From assembly GCA_000320605.2 (NCBI GenBank), contig KB445793.1, forward strand, positions 2,562,803 to 2,626,802: 64,000 nucleotides of DNA. The letters run 5' to 3'. The DNA is from Gelatoporia subvermispora B. Its lineage: Eukaryota; Basidiomycota; Agaricomycetes; Polyporales; Gelatoporiaceae. Each line of letters begins with the position of its first letter. Positions within the stretch are counted from its first letter, which is position 1. The position numbers and the translations under genes were made by a program. Under the pieces are notes generated by a model. It saw nothing but the letters and a program-made list of their open reading frames with translations, searched no databases and was not told the DNA's origin. Below, piece by piece: positions 11,184-23,268 of this stretch.

Positions 11184-13346
11184 ATGCACATCAAGTCCGA
11201 GTTCGACGTGCCCCCGCTTCCACCGATGAACGTCCATGATTTGCTCTTCCGCAGGCCGGATCGAGTGGGCATCCCAGACTATCCCCTACATATCGACGGA
11301 AAGACAGGCTACACTCGGACATACTACCAGTTCCTCGAGCGTGTATATGACGGGGCAACGGCGCTGAGCGCCCTCCCACCCGATGGCGGTCTCGGGTTGC
11401 AGCCGGGGAAGGATATGGTCGGAATATACAGTCATAATTGCCTTGTGAGCATTTCGACGAAACGTCGTTTCCCAAAGCATGCTGAAGGTGACCAATTAAT
11501 GTAGGACTACGTCACCATGGTGCACGCTCTCCTCACACAGACGATACCCTTCGCGCTACTACCCTCATTCTCTACACCACGCGAGCTCGTACACCTACTA
11601 CAGCTGTCCCGTGCTACGTGTCTATTCGTGGACCCGCAGCTCCTACCAAATGCTCGACAGGCGGCACGTGAGGTTGGTATCCCGGACGAACGTATATATG
11701 TACTGGAGGGCCGTGGAAAGGGGAGACGGGGTTTCGGAGATATGATTGAGGACGTGAAACGGAGAGGGACGGGAAGGGTAAATGTGAAGCCTGCGAAGAA
11801 GGATACGTTGGCGCATCTTATCTTCTCAAGTGGGACGAGCGGGCTACCGAAAGGTGCGTTGACCGAGCTGACTATATGCGCCGCATTCTGAACAATGCGT
11901 GAAGCTGTTGCTATCTCGCATGGCAACATATGCTACTCGGTGATGCAAACAGTGGTCTGGTCGCAAGCAAAGGGTCGACTATCACAGCAGGCATCACAAC
12001 CTCAAGTTCCGGAAGCAATTCAGATTCAACTCGCTTTCCTCCCCTTCTACCACAGCCATGGACTACACTCGTTCATATTCCGATGCTTCCTCAGCTCATC
12101 CAGGATCATTGTTCTGCCGAAGTGGGATGCCGAAGTGACACTGAAGCTGATCCCCAAGTATGTTGCTCTCCCCGTTCCAACTGGTAGGCAACTGACTGCA
12201 TTATCGCGTAGATACCGAGTTACCCACTTGCCCGTGGTACCATCACAGGTGCACCAGCTTGTACACTCTCCAAATTTCGAGAAGGCGGATCTCAGCTCAG
12301 TTACATATGTCATGAGCTCCGCAGCGTATCTCCCTCCACAGCTGGCAGCGAAGTTGACTAAGTGCACGCCTGGTATGAAGGGAGTCATGGAGGGTGTGTG
12401 CATCGATCATACTATAAAGAGCCGGATGTTGACTTATGACCCATAATCCAGCATATGGCATGTCTGAGGCGGTCGGTCAATATCCACTCTCTCCACCAGA
12501 ATGTCCTCTCACATCATTTCAGACTATTGGTATCATGCTGCGTCCACCACCGGAACTGGCTGGCCCACAACCACCCGACGGGCCTGCAGGCATGGAGCTC
12601 CTTCCCGGGCTTGAGGCGCGTATACTCCGTGAGGACGGAACGGAGACCGCAGTGAACGAGCCAGGTGAACTGTTCGTAAAGGGTGAGACCGTCGCACTTG
12701 GATACTGGGGGAACGAGCAGGCAACGAAAGAGGCATTCCTCGAGGGAGGATGGCTCAAGACCGGAGATCGGTTCCGCGTGAATGAAAGGAAGCAGTTCTT
12801 GTGCGTGTGCCCTCTCACGTTGGATCATCTGTCTTCTGACGGACTTCACGTCACAGCTTTGATGAGCGGGTCAAGGTGAGCATCTTGGCTATGACCTATG
12901 CACGACTCCTGATTGCTGATGTCGCATGTAGGACACACTTAAGATCGCTGGGATGCAAGTGTCGCCGACGGAGATCGAGGACGTTCTACTCGCTCACCCG
13001 GAGAAGCTCGTTGTCGACGTGTGCGTAGCGGGTGTGAGCGGTGGCCGCACTTCGGACGAACGAAATCCTCGTGCCTGGGTTGTTCTGAGTGATAGTGGAC
13101 ACAAGCAAGGCGCGCAGACCGTCGTGCGTAAGCTCGATGCCTGGGCACGAGAGAATCTGAGCAAGTACAAGTGGCTTAGAGGTGGCATCGAAGTCGTTGA
13201 GCTGGTGAGTGCTCGTTTTATGATTTACCATGAAGTGTGCTAAGTCTGCCTCGGCGCAGATTCCGAAGAACCCGACAGGGAAGACCCTGAGGAGGGTATT
13301 GGTTGAGGAGTACGAGAAGCGCGCTACGGTGCCAGCGAAGTTGTGA
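11184..13346 (+). CDS. AMP-forming ligase, 4-coumarate/acyl-CoA synthetase type
   Basis: Eight exons: 11184-11444, 11505-11853, 11905-12157, 12212-12393, 12452-12800, 12857-12875, 12932-13204, 13260-13346, giving 590 aa. Family members activate a carboxylate with ATP to an acyl-adenylate and transfer it to CoA. Seen motifs: the P-loop-like F-S-S-G-T-S-G-L-P-K (about 193-202, split by an intron), Y-G-M-S-E-A (350-355), G-W-L-K-T-G-D, the hinge R-V-K-D-T-L-K-I-A-G-M-Q-V-S-P, and the C-terminal K-N-P-T-G-K-T-L-R-R with the catalytic Lys. The protein ends in A-K-L, a peroxisomal PTS1-type signal, which suggests action in peroxisomes. Exon 6 is 19 nt. The substrate (phenylpropanoid or medium/long fatty acid) cannot be read from the sequence. 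The gene converges on the aspartic protease, 222 bp apart. Confidence 0.9.
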
Positions 13347-13568
13347 ATTGACCGACGGGCCATCTAGATGTCATTACGGAGTACGGATTATCTTCATGAT
13401 TGCTTTGCATTATGCCGACAATTTATCAGCCATTTGACCAACAACACTTGCAGTAGACACAATAGAAAGCGTTGCTACAGCTAAAAATACCCTATTGTGG
13501 TCTGTTCAATTACTTTATTGTATCCTAAGCGCCAAGCGCCAAGCCCGAATCCTCAAGATGCTGGACCC

Positions 13569-15421
13569 TCAATTACAGTTAGCGTTACAATGGCCGTTGA
13601 AGTTGCTGGTTGCCTTGGTAAGGGGTGTATTTGCAAACCCAGCCCGATTGTTCCCGGAATCGTATACGAAATAGAAACGCTCGAGCCAGCCCATGCCAAG
13701 GATGAAGTCCAGCCCCGAGCCGGATGGCGTCCCCAAGTCACCGACGACGAAGTAAACGTTGTCACTTGTGCCGCCCAATGCTGCGTTGAGCTATGTGCGC
13801 ATGCAAGGGTCAACGTCGTGATTAGCACACGGGATCGATGGTGCTCACCGATCGGGGCAGTATTTGGGCATCTGCCGTGAACTCGTAGGCGGTCTATGCA
13901 TTGGAAGAATTCGTTGAGCTCAATTACACCAGGGGTTCTAGAACATCACGTACGTCTCCGATGTGGAAGAACAGGCTCTGAACCTTGCTAAACTGGCTGA
14001 CAGGGAGTGAGTACAGACCGGTGACATCATCGAACTTCAGCCCTATCGCCGCGGCGTACTTGTTCATCGCATCTGCACAATTGTCAGGTAAAGTCTGGCA
14101 TGGAAGGTTGGACAAACCAGTTGCAAGAAGGAGAAGAGTGGTGCCCGTATCGACGATTCCAGACGTTTTGGATAAGACCGACTTCCCAGACGAGCCATAC
14201 GTGATCGACTGATCAATCCCGACGAAGCCCTTGGATGGGGACGTGGTGGTAATCGGTCTATCGTGAGTGAGGTAAGCGTCATCCTGACCTTCTGAAGTGG
14301 GCGTAGCCTACACATAGGAGACTTTGCCGGAGATCCTGCTAGAATCCAGGCCCCCGAAAGATACTATGCCGTTTGTATCTGACATAGAATTGGTCGGTTC
14401 AAAGGAGATCCCTACTTCTTTTGCGCTGATGAGGCCCTGTGCAAATGCATTGTCCGTAACAGTTGGTATGGTCTTATTAGGCTCATTGACAAGCGTGGCT
14501 AACGTCGGATTGGCATGAATGTCAGATTGACCTAGAGCAGGCAGGCTACAATTGGACATACTCAGCGTGAGGTCCGTTGGGCCAATTCTGCTTGATTGTT
14601 CAGATGCAAATTACTTAATCTGGAACAAACAGACGTACCCAAGGATACCATCAAGACCGTTCAGGCCTGCCGAGGTAGATGCCACACCAATGCTCTGTTT
14701 CTGAATGACAAGCCCTCGCGCAAGAGTCACTGAATCCGTGAACTCCTGGCCTGTCTGCAGATTTAGCAACAGGTTGCCACTTCATGTCCTCGAGAGTGGA
14801 ACCCACCCGAGAAATTGCCGGAACCATATGACACGGCCTAACGGGTACGTTCAGCGCTCTACACTCAGAAGGACGGGTTGCGCAGGGTACCCACAACTTC
14901 CTGTCCTGTGGAACTTGAAGTATGGGTTTTCACATAGGTCTTATTAGCCCCGACCCAGGTATTCGATGATCCAGTGTCGAGAAGCACAGTGTCTACGCAT
15001 CATAAGGCTCAGTATTGTGCGAGCAAGGTACCCTACATCAGCAAAATTCACTCACAGTTTGTAGGAGGGGTACCTACGCCGATCTACATAAAGCGATATC
15101 AACCATGCGCTTGTCGCATGTGCAGGCTAGATTACTCACGGTAGCAATATACAAATCCAACACATTAGTCACATCTGCATCGAGGACTTTCGGCTTCTTC
15201 TGAAGATCGCAGTTGTTGATGAGAGCTTTCGCGCGTGCGCGGTCGACTTCGAGCAAGGACTGGGAACCATCGTAAGTCCTTCGTCGTGTGATTGGAAGCG
15301 CCGGTGGTGGTTGAAGAGCGCGATCCGCAAAGGTTAGATGGTGTAGAGCTCGTGCTGAGCATAAGGTGAAGCAAAATGCGAGAGCGACGAGCGAATACGC
15401 GTTCCTATGAGGTCGAACCAT
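13569..15421 (-). CDS. Secreted aspartic protease (peptidase A1, polyporopepsin-like)
   Basis: Ten exons: 15140-15421, 15056-15083, 14895-14992, 14807-14837, 14639-14750, 14312-14587, 14118-14257, 13954-14072, 13849-13893, 13569-13790, giving 450 aa. A hydrophobic signal peptide (about residues 8-25) is followed by a propeptide of some 70 residues. The catalytic sites are L-L-D-T-G-S-S (Asp109) and I-V-D-T-G-T-T (Asp312), each the start of one lobe; the flap S-Y-G-S-G lies at 139-143. F-I-L-G-M-G-W near the C-terminus is the typical pepsin-fold strand before the end of the barrel. The product is inferred to be secreted and active at acid pH, as known members are. Two donors are GTGGGT rather than GTAAGT-like, but frame and motifs demand them. 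Confidence 0.92.
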
Positions 15422-16816
15422 AGCGGAGAAATGAAAGAGGTCCCTGTCACTTGAGTTGAGGGCAGCCGAGGAGCTGCTAATTTATATAGCTCGGACAGCA
15501 TCATGGGCGGCAACGGTCGCTAATATGGAAACAAAAATGCTCGGACCTTTCGAGTCGCGGGATGACAGGGAAGGACCCACCGTTGCCGCGGGTTTACGAC
15601 GGGCCCACCACGATTGTGATTACGAAAGCTCCCTGTCGATGAGGTAAAGCGTGCCACTCGCTTGCTCGGATAGCTAGGTAGGGATATCTCTGACATTTGC
15701 GATATTTTTGTATATGCCCTGAGCACAGGCTTGCGAGGTGATCTCGGGAAAGTTGTCGGACACACCTCAGCGGTGAATCAAAATCTGCAAAAGGCATAGC
15801 TCGCCGCCGCTACTGGTATAATCATTTGCTTGCCCATGAGAACCGAGGTCTTCGTGCATAGCAAAGCTAGGCAGATGTAGCGCCACACGGACCAGCTTGG
15901 CTACGCTATGATGTTGCTGCAGCGATGCAACGGCGGCGCTCTGAACGGCGACCGTTTGAGAGAAGAAATGCCTGACCGAATTGCGGCCCGATCCGCGCCA
16001 AGCGCCTTTTATATGAATTGATTGACGGCGTCAGCACGGGTCTCCGTGGTCGAACGTCGAATGCTGGAGCTTTTGAAGCTACTTAACAGTGTTGACCGCA
16101 CTGAGTCTGAACTTCGAAAATTGTCCCTATCTTGAGGCTATCACCGACGGCGCCCACTCATCTCACGTCTGTTGCAGGCTCGTCGAGAAAGAATGCCCAG
16201 TACGAGGCGATCGTCACCTACAGCTTGCTGCACTCAAATTCGTCAAATTTCACCTTGTAAGTACAGCTAACACCTCTTCGGACTTCATATATAATCAAGT
16301 CTCACTGAAGGTATGTTTCACGCAGCAAGAGTCGGTCAATGTCTGAGTTTTGGTTGATGGAGTGACAGCCCATAAGTCTCAACTGTTATGTGCGTTCGAT
16401 GCCCTTGCACGAAGTGTAAGGAATGGCAAAAATGAAAATGTGCGATATTCCCAACAACGACGAGGCTTCTACCATCATGAGTGAGGCTGGCATCCCTAAC
16501 CTCGAGGCTACGGACATCTCATTGGCTATCAGCCACTGCGTCACGTTCGGCAAACACTCTTGATCTGGCGCTCGTTGACTCTTCACTCTGCGAGAGAGAT
16601 CACATCGGTTCAACCTGAAGCAAGAAGATTCTGATGATATATCCATCCCGCCTTTTCTCCGGCCCTCTCAAACCATTCAGAAGTCGGTAGCCAGGATCTC
16701 CTCGGGTTTGATTTGTACGAAGCTCGAACAGTAAGTCCTAGCCCCCCAGATCCATTGACCGTACCGAATTTGGGACTGTTCTTTTCCAATCAGTAGTCAT
16801 TTCGCGGTCATCCTCA
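15422..16816. other. Intergenic, no gene recognised
   Basis: Promoter side of both the protease (left) and the F-box-like gene (right). Short frames on both strands lack motifs. I see no repeats. Confidence 0.45.
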
Positions 16817-18304
16817 ATGCAGAGGGCTTTGGAGCTCTTTGATATATTCCACCTGATTGTGGAGAGCATTGCAAGTCCGATGCCGGATTTTCCGGGTGAA
16901 TTTGCACGGTCTCTGAAAACAGGCCGAGACTCCAAATCCGAATCAGCACAGCGCGACCTGGCCAATCTAGCACTGGTATCACGGATGATGTCAGACCTTG
17001 CGTTGGATGCTTTGTGGAGAGACCTGCCTAGACCAAGCCTGTTGTTCTCGCTCATATCGAACGTCAGTGATATCTCGACAAAGGAGTGGAATCGTTTCCG
17101 GACGTACGCCGGAAGGGTGCAGAAATTCAAGTGTTGGGTCAGGTCTACGAGCGACAACCTGGACCTGTCTTTGGTCCTCGCACTCGCTCGACACAACCGT
17201 ATGAAGCCTCTACTTCCTAATCTACAGCAGATAGAATGGAGTCAAACACGATTATCAGATTTCAGTGCATTTCTCGCCTTGGTGCCTCCCACACTCAAAT
17301 GCGCAGCTATTGATCACTATCAAGACGTCCAGAGCTACCCAGAGGGCTTCTTTTACCACCAAAGTCTAAACCATTTACTGGAAAGGCTGAAATTCCGATC
17401 CCCAGCCCTCCAGGAACTCTACATCGAGACCAATACTGTTGTACCCCCATCCTCCGTCGCGTCATTCACGTTGTTGACGATAGTCGCCATCAAGTGGGCT
17501 GGTAATCGCGAATGGTCATTTGCCCTAAACCCTACTACCCTGCAAGCATTATCCAGTTTGCCCAAGCTCGAGACGTTAGAGATTTCTGGGCACGACGTGA
17601 ACTTCTCAAGCAGTGCTGGTTTTGAAGTCGTCTTCCCAGCTCTTCGCCATCTTGGGTTCCTGAACGTTCATGCAAGGCCAGACCAGTTCCTCGCCTTTGC
17701 GAACGCCATCGTTGCCCCCTCCCTGATTGAGTTGTGCTTCACCAACTTCCGCGGCCTCGACCCATTTGCAATCCGCGACGTATGCAGTGTGATCACTGAA
17801 CGATTCTGCGAGACGCTGCGCGATATCACCGTCGGCCAGTCTCATTACATCGAAAACATCAATGAGACCCATTTCCCCTCCGGCCCGTCCCTACCCGACC
17901 TCATCCAGCCGCTCCTGCAGCTCCACGAGCTGGAACATGTCAAGATAGACCTTTGGAACTTCGTATTCACGTTTTCCGATGAGGGCGCAGAAACCATGGC
18001 CCTCGCCTGGCCAAAGTTAAAGATGTTCATACTAGAGGGACTCGATGAATTTCCGATCGAACCTCGTCCATCGGCAGAGCTTTTGCTGCGATTTGCTCGA
18101 CACTGCCCGCTCTTGCACACGGTCGAGCTGCCCAACATCTCGTCCGTTATACCCAAGGCACCTGACCCTCCGTTTAAGCACGGACTCAATTGGTTCTATC
18201 TTGGTAGCGACTACGGAAGCGAGTCAGACAAGAACAGCCTTCTCTCCCTGGGGGTCTTTCTGGCTCGTATATTTCCGGATATGGAGATCGGAGGATTGTG
18301 GTGA
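16817..18304 (+). CDS. F-box/LRR-like protein, intronless divergent member
   Basis: A single open frame of 495 codons from ATG 16817. The N-terminal 70 residues fit the degenerate F-box seen in mushroom genomes: a hydrophobic helix (F-D-I-F-H-L-I-V-E-S), then L-A-N-L-A-L-V-S-R and A-L-D-A-L-W-R-D-L. The remainder has irregular leucine-rich repeats (L-P-K-L-E-T-L-E-I-S, P-A-L-R-H-L-G-F-L). Such proteins are usually substrate receptors of SCF ubiquitin ligases, the F-box binding Skp1 and the repeats binding the target; this is family knowledge, not shown here. It lacks the phase-0 intron and the [VI]-L-D-x-P-I exon start shared by the other F-box-like genes of the window, so it is an older paralogue or a separate subfamily. 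Confidence 0.72.
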   Translation: MQRALELFDIFHLIVESIASPMPDFPGEFARSLKTGRDSKSESAQRDLANLALVSRMMSDLALDALWRDLPRPSLLFSLISNVSDISTKEWNRFRTYAGRVQKFKCWVRSTSDNLDLSLVLALARHNRMKPLLPNLQQIEWSQTRLSDFSAFLALVPPTLKCAAIDHYQDVQSYPEGFFYHQSLNHLLERLKFRSPALQELYIETNTVVPPSSVASFTLLTIVAIKWAGNREWSFALNPTTLQALSSLPKLETLEISGHDVNFSSSAGFEVVFPALRHLGFLNVHARPDQFLAFANAIVAPSLIELCFTNFRGLDPFAIRDVCSVITERFCETLRDITVGQSHYIENINETHFPSGPSLPDLIQPLLQLHELEHVKIDLWNFVFTFSDEGAETMALAWPKLKMFILEGLDEFPIEPRPSAELLLRFARHCPLLHTVELPNISSVIPKAPDPPFKHGLNWFYLGSDYGSESDKNSLLSLGVFLARIFPDMEIGGLW

Positions 18305-18607
18305 CACGGCAGATGTACGACATAGCGCCATACAGGACGAGGACGAGGAGTACCCTGTGACCGGCTACAGGGTTCACTTGAGTCACAGGAATGCGCGATG
18401 GTAGCCTAAGGGGGTCAACAAAGCTCGTATGTATTGATTTTCCTGATGTCCTGATAGGATGGATGTAAGATGTGTTCGGGTGAAATGACTTGTGGAAGTT
18501 GGTCGCCAATCGTGGTCTCGATATCACTTGTATCGTTTCCATGGTCCGCGCCTGATTCTGTGACATCTCAACTAACAGGATCACTCAGGCTACGGGAAAT
18601 TTGGCTG

Positions 18608-20594
18608 CTAGTCAGCTCCGGTCCAATACCTGAGCATAGGAGACATACCAGCTGCGCGCCTCGCGTATTCAGCCTCTGCAGATAGCTCACTGGCAAGCCG
18701 AATCTGCCACGTCTGAAGGGCACATTCAGTTTGCAACGAATCTGACGGGAAATGTAGTAAACTACGCACAAGCTCATAGGTCTTGACAGCGTCAGCGTAC
18801 GAGCTGAGTATAGGTGATGTTCCCGTTCCCTCAATGGAATCAATTATAGTCGCCACCTCCGTGTAGAAGGGGTCATCCTAAATGTAAGTCGACATCGAAA
18901 TTCCACATTGGCTGCAGGTAGGTGACATACATTTTCGAATGAGAAAACCTCTGACAAGGATAATCAGAACGCATATCACTCGATACCCGAAGACCCCACC
19001 TTCCGTCGCAAGACCAGGCCGCCGGACGTACAGCTTAGGAGCATTATAGGGATCCACAAGCTTCAGGCGGTAGCCGTCCGCGTAGACCTCGAATTCCGTG
19101 TCGTACGTTATCCCTGCGAATTCAGATCATCACACCTTATCTGGAGCGCAGGAGTTGGTATCATACCATGAAGCGCAATGACATGAGTCAATGCGCCGAC
19201 GGCCCCACCCTCGTACTTCCACGTCGCGCTGGTCAGACGTGGGAGGCGCTCTGAGGAAGGTACGAGTGTCTCGTCAAAGCGTTTGGCTGATAAGATGCCC
19301 GGAGCTTCGTCGTGCTCTACCGTGTGTGCGGACACGGATGGAAGGACTACATCGCCCCCAAAGTAACGCGACAGGTCGCCTGACAGCAACGACAATTAGA
19401 TCAACTATAGACATTCGAAAAGGACATTTTGTACAAAAGTGAGTGGCCTGTTCCACGATTGCTGCCAAATATAACATCAGGCTCTGGATTCAAGCGAGAT
19501 ATGGATCACTTACGTCCGCCTGAACGACTCTTGTCCCACCATGCCTTGTCGGATTAACATGAGGGGCATGACTTCTGGACATCAAAGTGCCCTAAGACGT
19601 ACCAGCTTCCTCGCAAATTCACTATCCGCATGAATCAGACTTGAGTATCATGTACTTAAGTAGCAGTGCGTACTAGGCCATGACATATCGCGCATTCGTT
19701 CCCATGACTGTGAGTTGATTGTCGGCTATAATTTGTCTAGGAGAAGTGACAGCATTGGCAACATCCCTCGACAGTTTCAAAGAAAACACACTTCATCTTC
19801 TGGACGGCTGAATGTTCGCATGAGCAATGGACAGTGAATATGGACAGCCTAATGAAGCTGACCTGCAGAGTATCGTAACATATAACCGACGCCAACAAGC
19901 GTCTTGCACTTCTCCAGCTCCGCGGCAACGCGCCAGCATGCGTCCACCGGCCCACTTCCAACCGGTTTCTCAACAAACAAAGCAGCATCTGGGAATGCCC
20001 GGATAAGCTGCAGCTCTAGGTCTTGACCAAGGATGTCAGTTCCTCGTGTGAACGGAGGCGTGCCCACGATCACCAGCCTGTTAACAGGTGTTTAGCTTGA
20101 GGACCATCCGATACAACGAGTAGCATCTCACTTTGGGTGTTCATCGGGTGATAAAGTCACCTCAGCCTCGGTGACAGTGGGAAGTATCTTGCAGTTGGCG
20201 TATGCCGCGGCTGACGGGCTTCCGAGCTTGATGTCAATCGCCGACTTTGCGCGCGCGACATCCGGATCCACAAGTCCTACTACGCGAAGACGGTCCGACA
20301 ATTTGCTGCATACAGAATCAAGAGTGAGCGATAGGATCGAGTAGACAACAGCGTCATGTACCGCTCAAGCCTGAGAGACTGGTTTGTACATCAAATCCAA
20401 TGGTATCAGCCGCAAAGGTAATTCATGGCACTTCAGTTGTGCATCTCAAATACCACGTAGATGATGTACTAACATGGTTCCAAGGTCCCTCAACGGATCC
20501 TGTAATCAGTGAGACGCTGATTATGCAGACCAACAAATGTAGTCATACCGAAATTGATCTCGCCGGCCCCAATCAGTAGAACATTGAATGCCAT
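18608..20594 (-). CDS. Gfo/Idh/MocA-family NAD(P)-dependent oxidoreductase
   Basis: Fifteen exons: 20549-20594, 20474-20499, 20362-20378, 20132-20305, 19863-20077, 19792-19807, 19674-19736, 19603-19621, 19514-19544, 19435-19461, 19167-19379, 19000-19113, 18931-18950, 18770-18877, 18608-18712; spliced product 397 aa. The N-terminal Rossmann start reads L-L-I-G-A-G-E-I-N-F-G; after the beta strand L-V-I-V-G-T-P-P comes F-V-E-K-P-V-G (124-126 = E-K-P), the hallmark catalytic Lys segment of this superfamily. The C-terminal half (A-T-W-K-Y-E-G-G-A-V-G-A-L-T-H) matches the alpha/beta substrate-binding domain. The family oxidises or reduces sugars, inositols or related polyols; the substrate is unknown. 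Five exons are 16-26 nt long, yet phases agree throughout. The 3' ends of this gene and the F-box gene at 16817 converge. Confidence 0.88.
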
Positions 20595-21678
20595 ATTCGT
20601 GCTGAATGCAGGTTCTCACAGAACAAGAGAATCCCCGCAGCTGTCTCGGAGGGAGAACTATCGATGATCGCTGATCTGGGGTAGTTATGCACGTGATGTG
20701 TGCCTGTAGCTCGCTGATATTGAGGCCACGCGTGACTCTCTTGGCATTTGGTAGCCATCGTCAATGGCTTTCCTGGCAGATTCAACCAGAGTTCGACCCT
20801 GTCCAGCTTGGTGAACTAGAAGAAGCCTGAAGTTCCGACCCGACGGCAGCAGTTTGAAAATAAAGACTGGTTCTAGGTGGTGACAGGAGGAGAAGTTCAC
20901 AATTGTAAGCCGAGAGATATTATTATGTGTTGAGGTACAACTGTATAGAGGCGGCTGGCCCGGTAAGTCGTCGAACGGAAGATATTTGGAGATTTGGAAA
21001 AGAAGTCAATGGTAGCGATGGGCGCCTCTGCCGCAAGCCCATTACTGAGTCCAAGCGCTCGTTCACGTGACTTGATTCTTGAGATCGAACTCAACTCTCA
21101 AATTCTCACATCTGGCTTGAGCAGATCACAGTAAAGTGCGATTAGGTTCGTTACGGAGACCGCAGTGCTTTGGCATTGGTTAAGTTAACGATTTATCCTA
21201 CAAATGTCTTCATCAACGGTCCTGCACCGCACCTTTGCCATTCTTCGACTCATGACAGACTGACAGTGGCACAAAGTCATTGAATTGGTCGATTCTACAT
21301 GGTTCAATACCTTCCTACATGAAGCAAATCCAGTGCATCTGTTATAACTGGTAACTTCAATTGAAGTTAACAAGTCCGATGCTTGGAACCAGCGTTTTCG
21401 GCCCGACCATAGTTCGATCGGGAATCCGAGAGGCTAGAGCCTGCCACAACTGGCCCTCAAAGAGATGAGCGCACCACATGCACAGACAGATAAGCTAGTT
21501 ATAACTCGTTGCATTCGGCAGGCCCTGTATCGACACTGACGGAAATTTGTGGTGGAAGAATTGCAGCAATGCACCCGTACGGGCCTAAGCAGAGATGTTA
21601 GATTGTACAGTGGACTGTCTGAACATGGTGAGATCTGGTGTGACTAATCGAAAATATTCCCAGACTCCCCACAATGCA
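20595..21678. other. Intergenic, no gene recognised
   Basis: No frame with recognisable content. Holds the promoter of the oxidoreductase on the left and the 3' flank of the F-box-like gene on the right. Confidence 0.45.
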
Positions 21679-23268
21679 CTACATGTAGTTGTTGGCCACG
21701 AAGGGGAATATATTTCGCAAGAAGACCCTGATCCTTTTTAGAAGGGCGTCGTCTTTGTCCTCTCTGCAAATATATCCGATCTTCAGCGACTCCAGAGCAT
21801 GCTGCTTATCTCGCGGTATGTCTGCCCACAGGTCTTCAGCGCGCACAATCGCACTGGGCAGCCGCAGCCTCCGCAAGTTCGGGCATCGCAGGATGAAGCG
21901 CACGACGCCGTTGATGGAGAGCTCGAGCGTGACCTGACCATCGGCACTTTGGCCCAGCGCGATTGACAGAAGCTCGAGGTTCGGCCAGGACTCCGCTAGC
22001 GTGAACAGCATGTCCCCGGGCAGGGTCATGATAGAAATGCCGTCCTTCCTTGTGAGACATATACTAACCACGCGCAACTCTGACCACTGCAGGAATGGTC
22101 CAATGCTGCGCATGAAGTCGGGTATATCCGCTGTCCCCTTGCCGAAGTAGATTTGAAAGGTGAGCCGGTGCATTGACGGGGACCGTCGCTGTAGAAGATG
22201 CGAGAGGGGCGGCTCGCATCCGCATGGTTCGTAAGATGCATCTCGGTGAAAGGCGTAGTGGATCAGAATGCAGCTTAACTGCGTCGAAGTGATCGCTGCG
22301 AGGAATGAACGGAGTGCGTGCCATCCACTATGTCGCCTGCCCCACACGACCAGGTGCTTCAATGCACCGAACCCGGAATTCGAGCTAGGCAAGGGGTGCG
22401 GAATGCGTGGTAATTCTATGCTCAGCTCTTCTAGATGCGGCAGAGACGCCAATCCAGACAGATCCTCGCTTTTTCGGCAAAATACGTCGTTCAGGCTCAG
22501 CTTTTGTAGATCACGAAAGAGAGCAAGGCCCTCCAATGGGATCTTCATCAGCGGCCATTTGAGAGATATGTGTCGCATCTGCGGTGCTCGAGAGTATATT
22601 GCTGGGAGGAACTGGTGCATATTGAATTCTTCCTGCCTCGGGAAGAGATCATAACCTATCGAAGATGTCTCTCTTGAAGGCCAATGGTGAGATCCTCTCC
22701 ATTTTGCTCCGAAAAATATTTGCTCGAGAGTTTCTGATATGAAACAGAGAATCTCTCCCGCGTACACGTGTCCTTTGTTCAGCGTCAGCTTGTGCAGCCT
22801 AGGGAATATGGCATGAGGCTGCGCGTAGTAGCCGATAGCATAGATGATGGAAGGATCTATCGGCGGGTACTCTGCACCGTAGATAACCGTGCGCACGCGA
22901 GGGGCGTAGAATTGAACCCGTTCCCACTGCGCTGCAGAGATGGGTTTATCAAGCACCTACCGTTGCACATATGAGTAACATCCAGGACATCGGGGTAGTC
23001 TACGTACCAGACAAGGGAACATTCCAAAGGGATACAGGTACCTGATCTCGCGAGGACATGGGTGCGGTTTCTCCGATACAAAAAGAAGTTTTACAAGTGG
23101 TCGAATGCCCCGCAAGTCTCGCCATAGAATGTTGAGGGCTAGTTCGCAGAACGCTCTGCTGACGAGGGCCATGTCTCTGAGGCCGCGTCGCGCACCGCCA
23201 CCTCCCAGTACGATGAATTCGCAGATCTCCTCTATGACATCGTAATTGAGATGGGAAGTTGAACACAT
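21679..23268 (-). CDS. F-box/LRR-like protein, intact family member
   Basis: Two exons, 23008-23268 and 21679-22956, with a 51-nt phase-0 GT-AG intron; 512 aa. Exon 1 carries the F-box-like module (L-N-Y-D-V-I-E-E-I-C-E-F, then A-L-V-S-R-A-F-C-E-L-A-L-N-I-L-W-R-D-L). Exon 2 starts V-L-D-K-P-I and then W-E-R-V-Q-F-Y-A-x-R-V-R, the family signature, followed by irregular leucine-rich repeats and F-I-L-R-C-P-N-L-R-R-L-R-L-P near the end. It is inferred to be an SCF substrate receptor. It shares intron position and signatures with the copies at 29566, 40040, 41946 and 52039, and is one of the two members of this subtype with no visible lesion. Confidence 0.75.
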
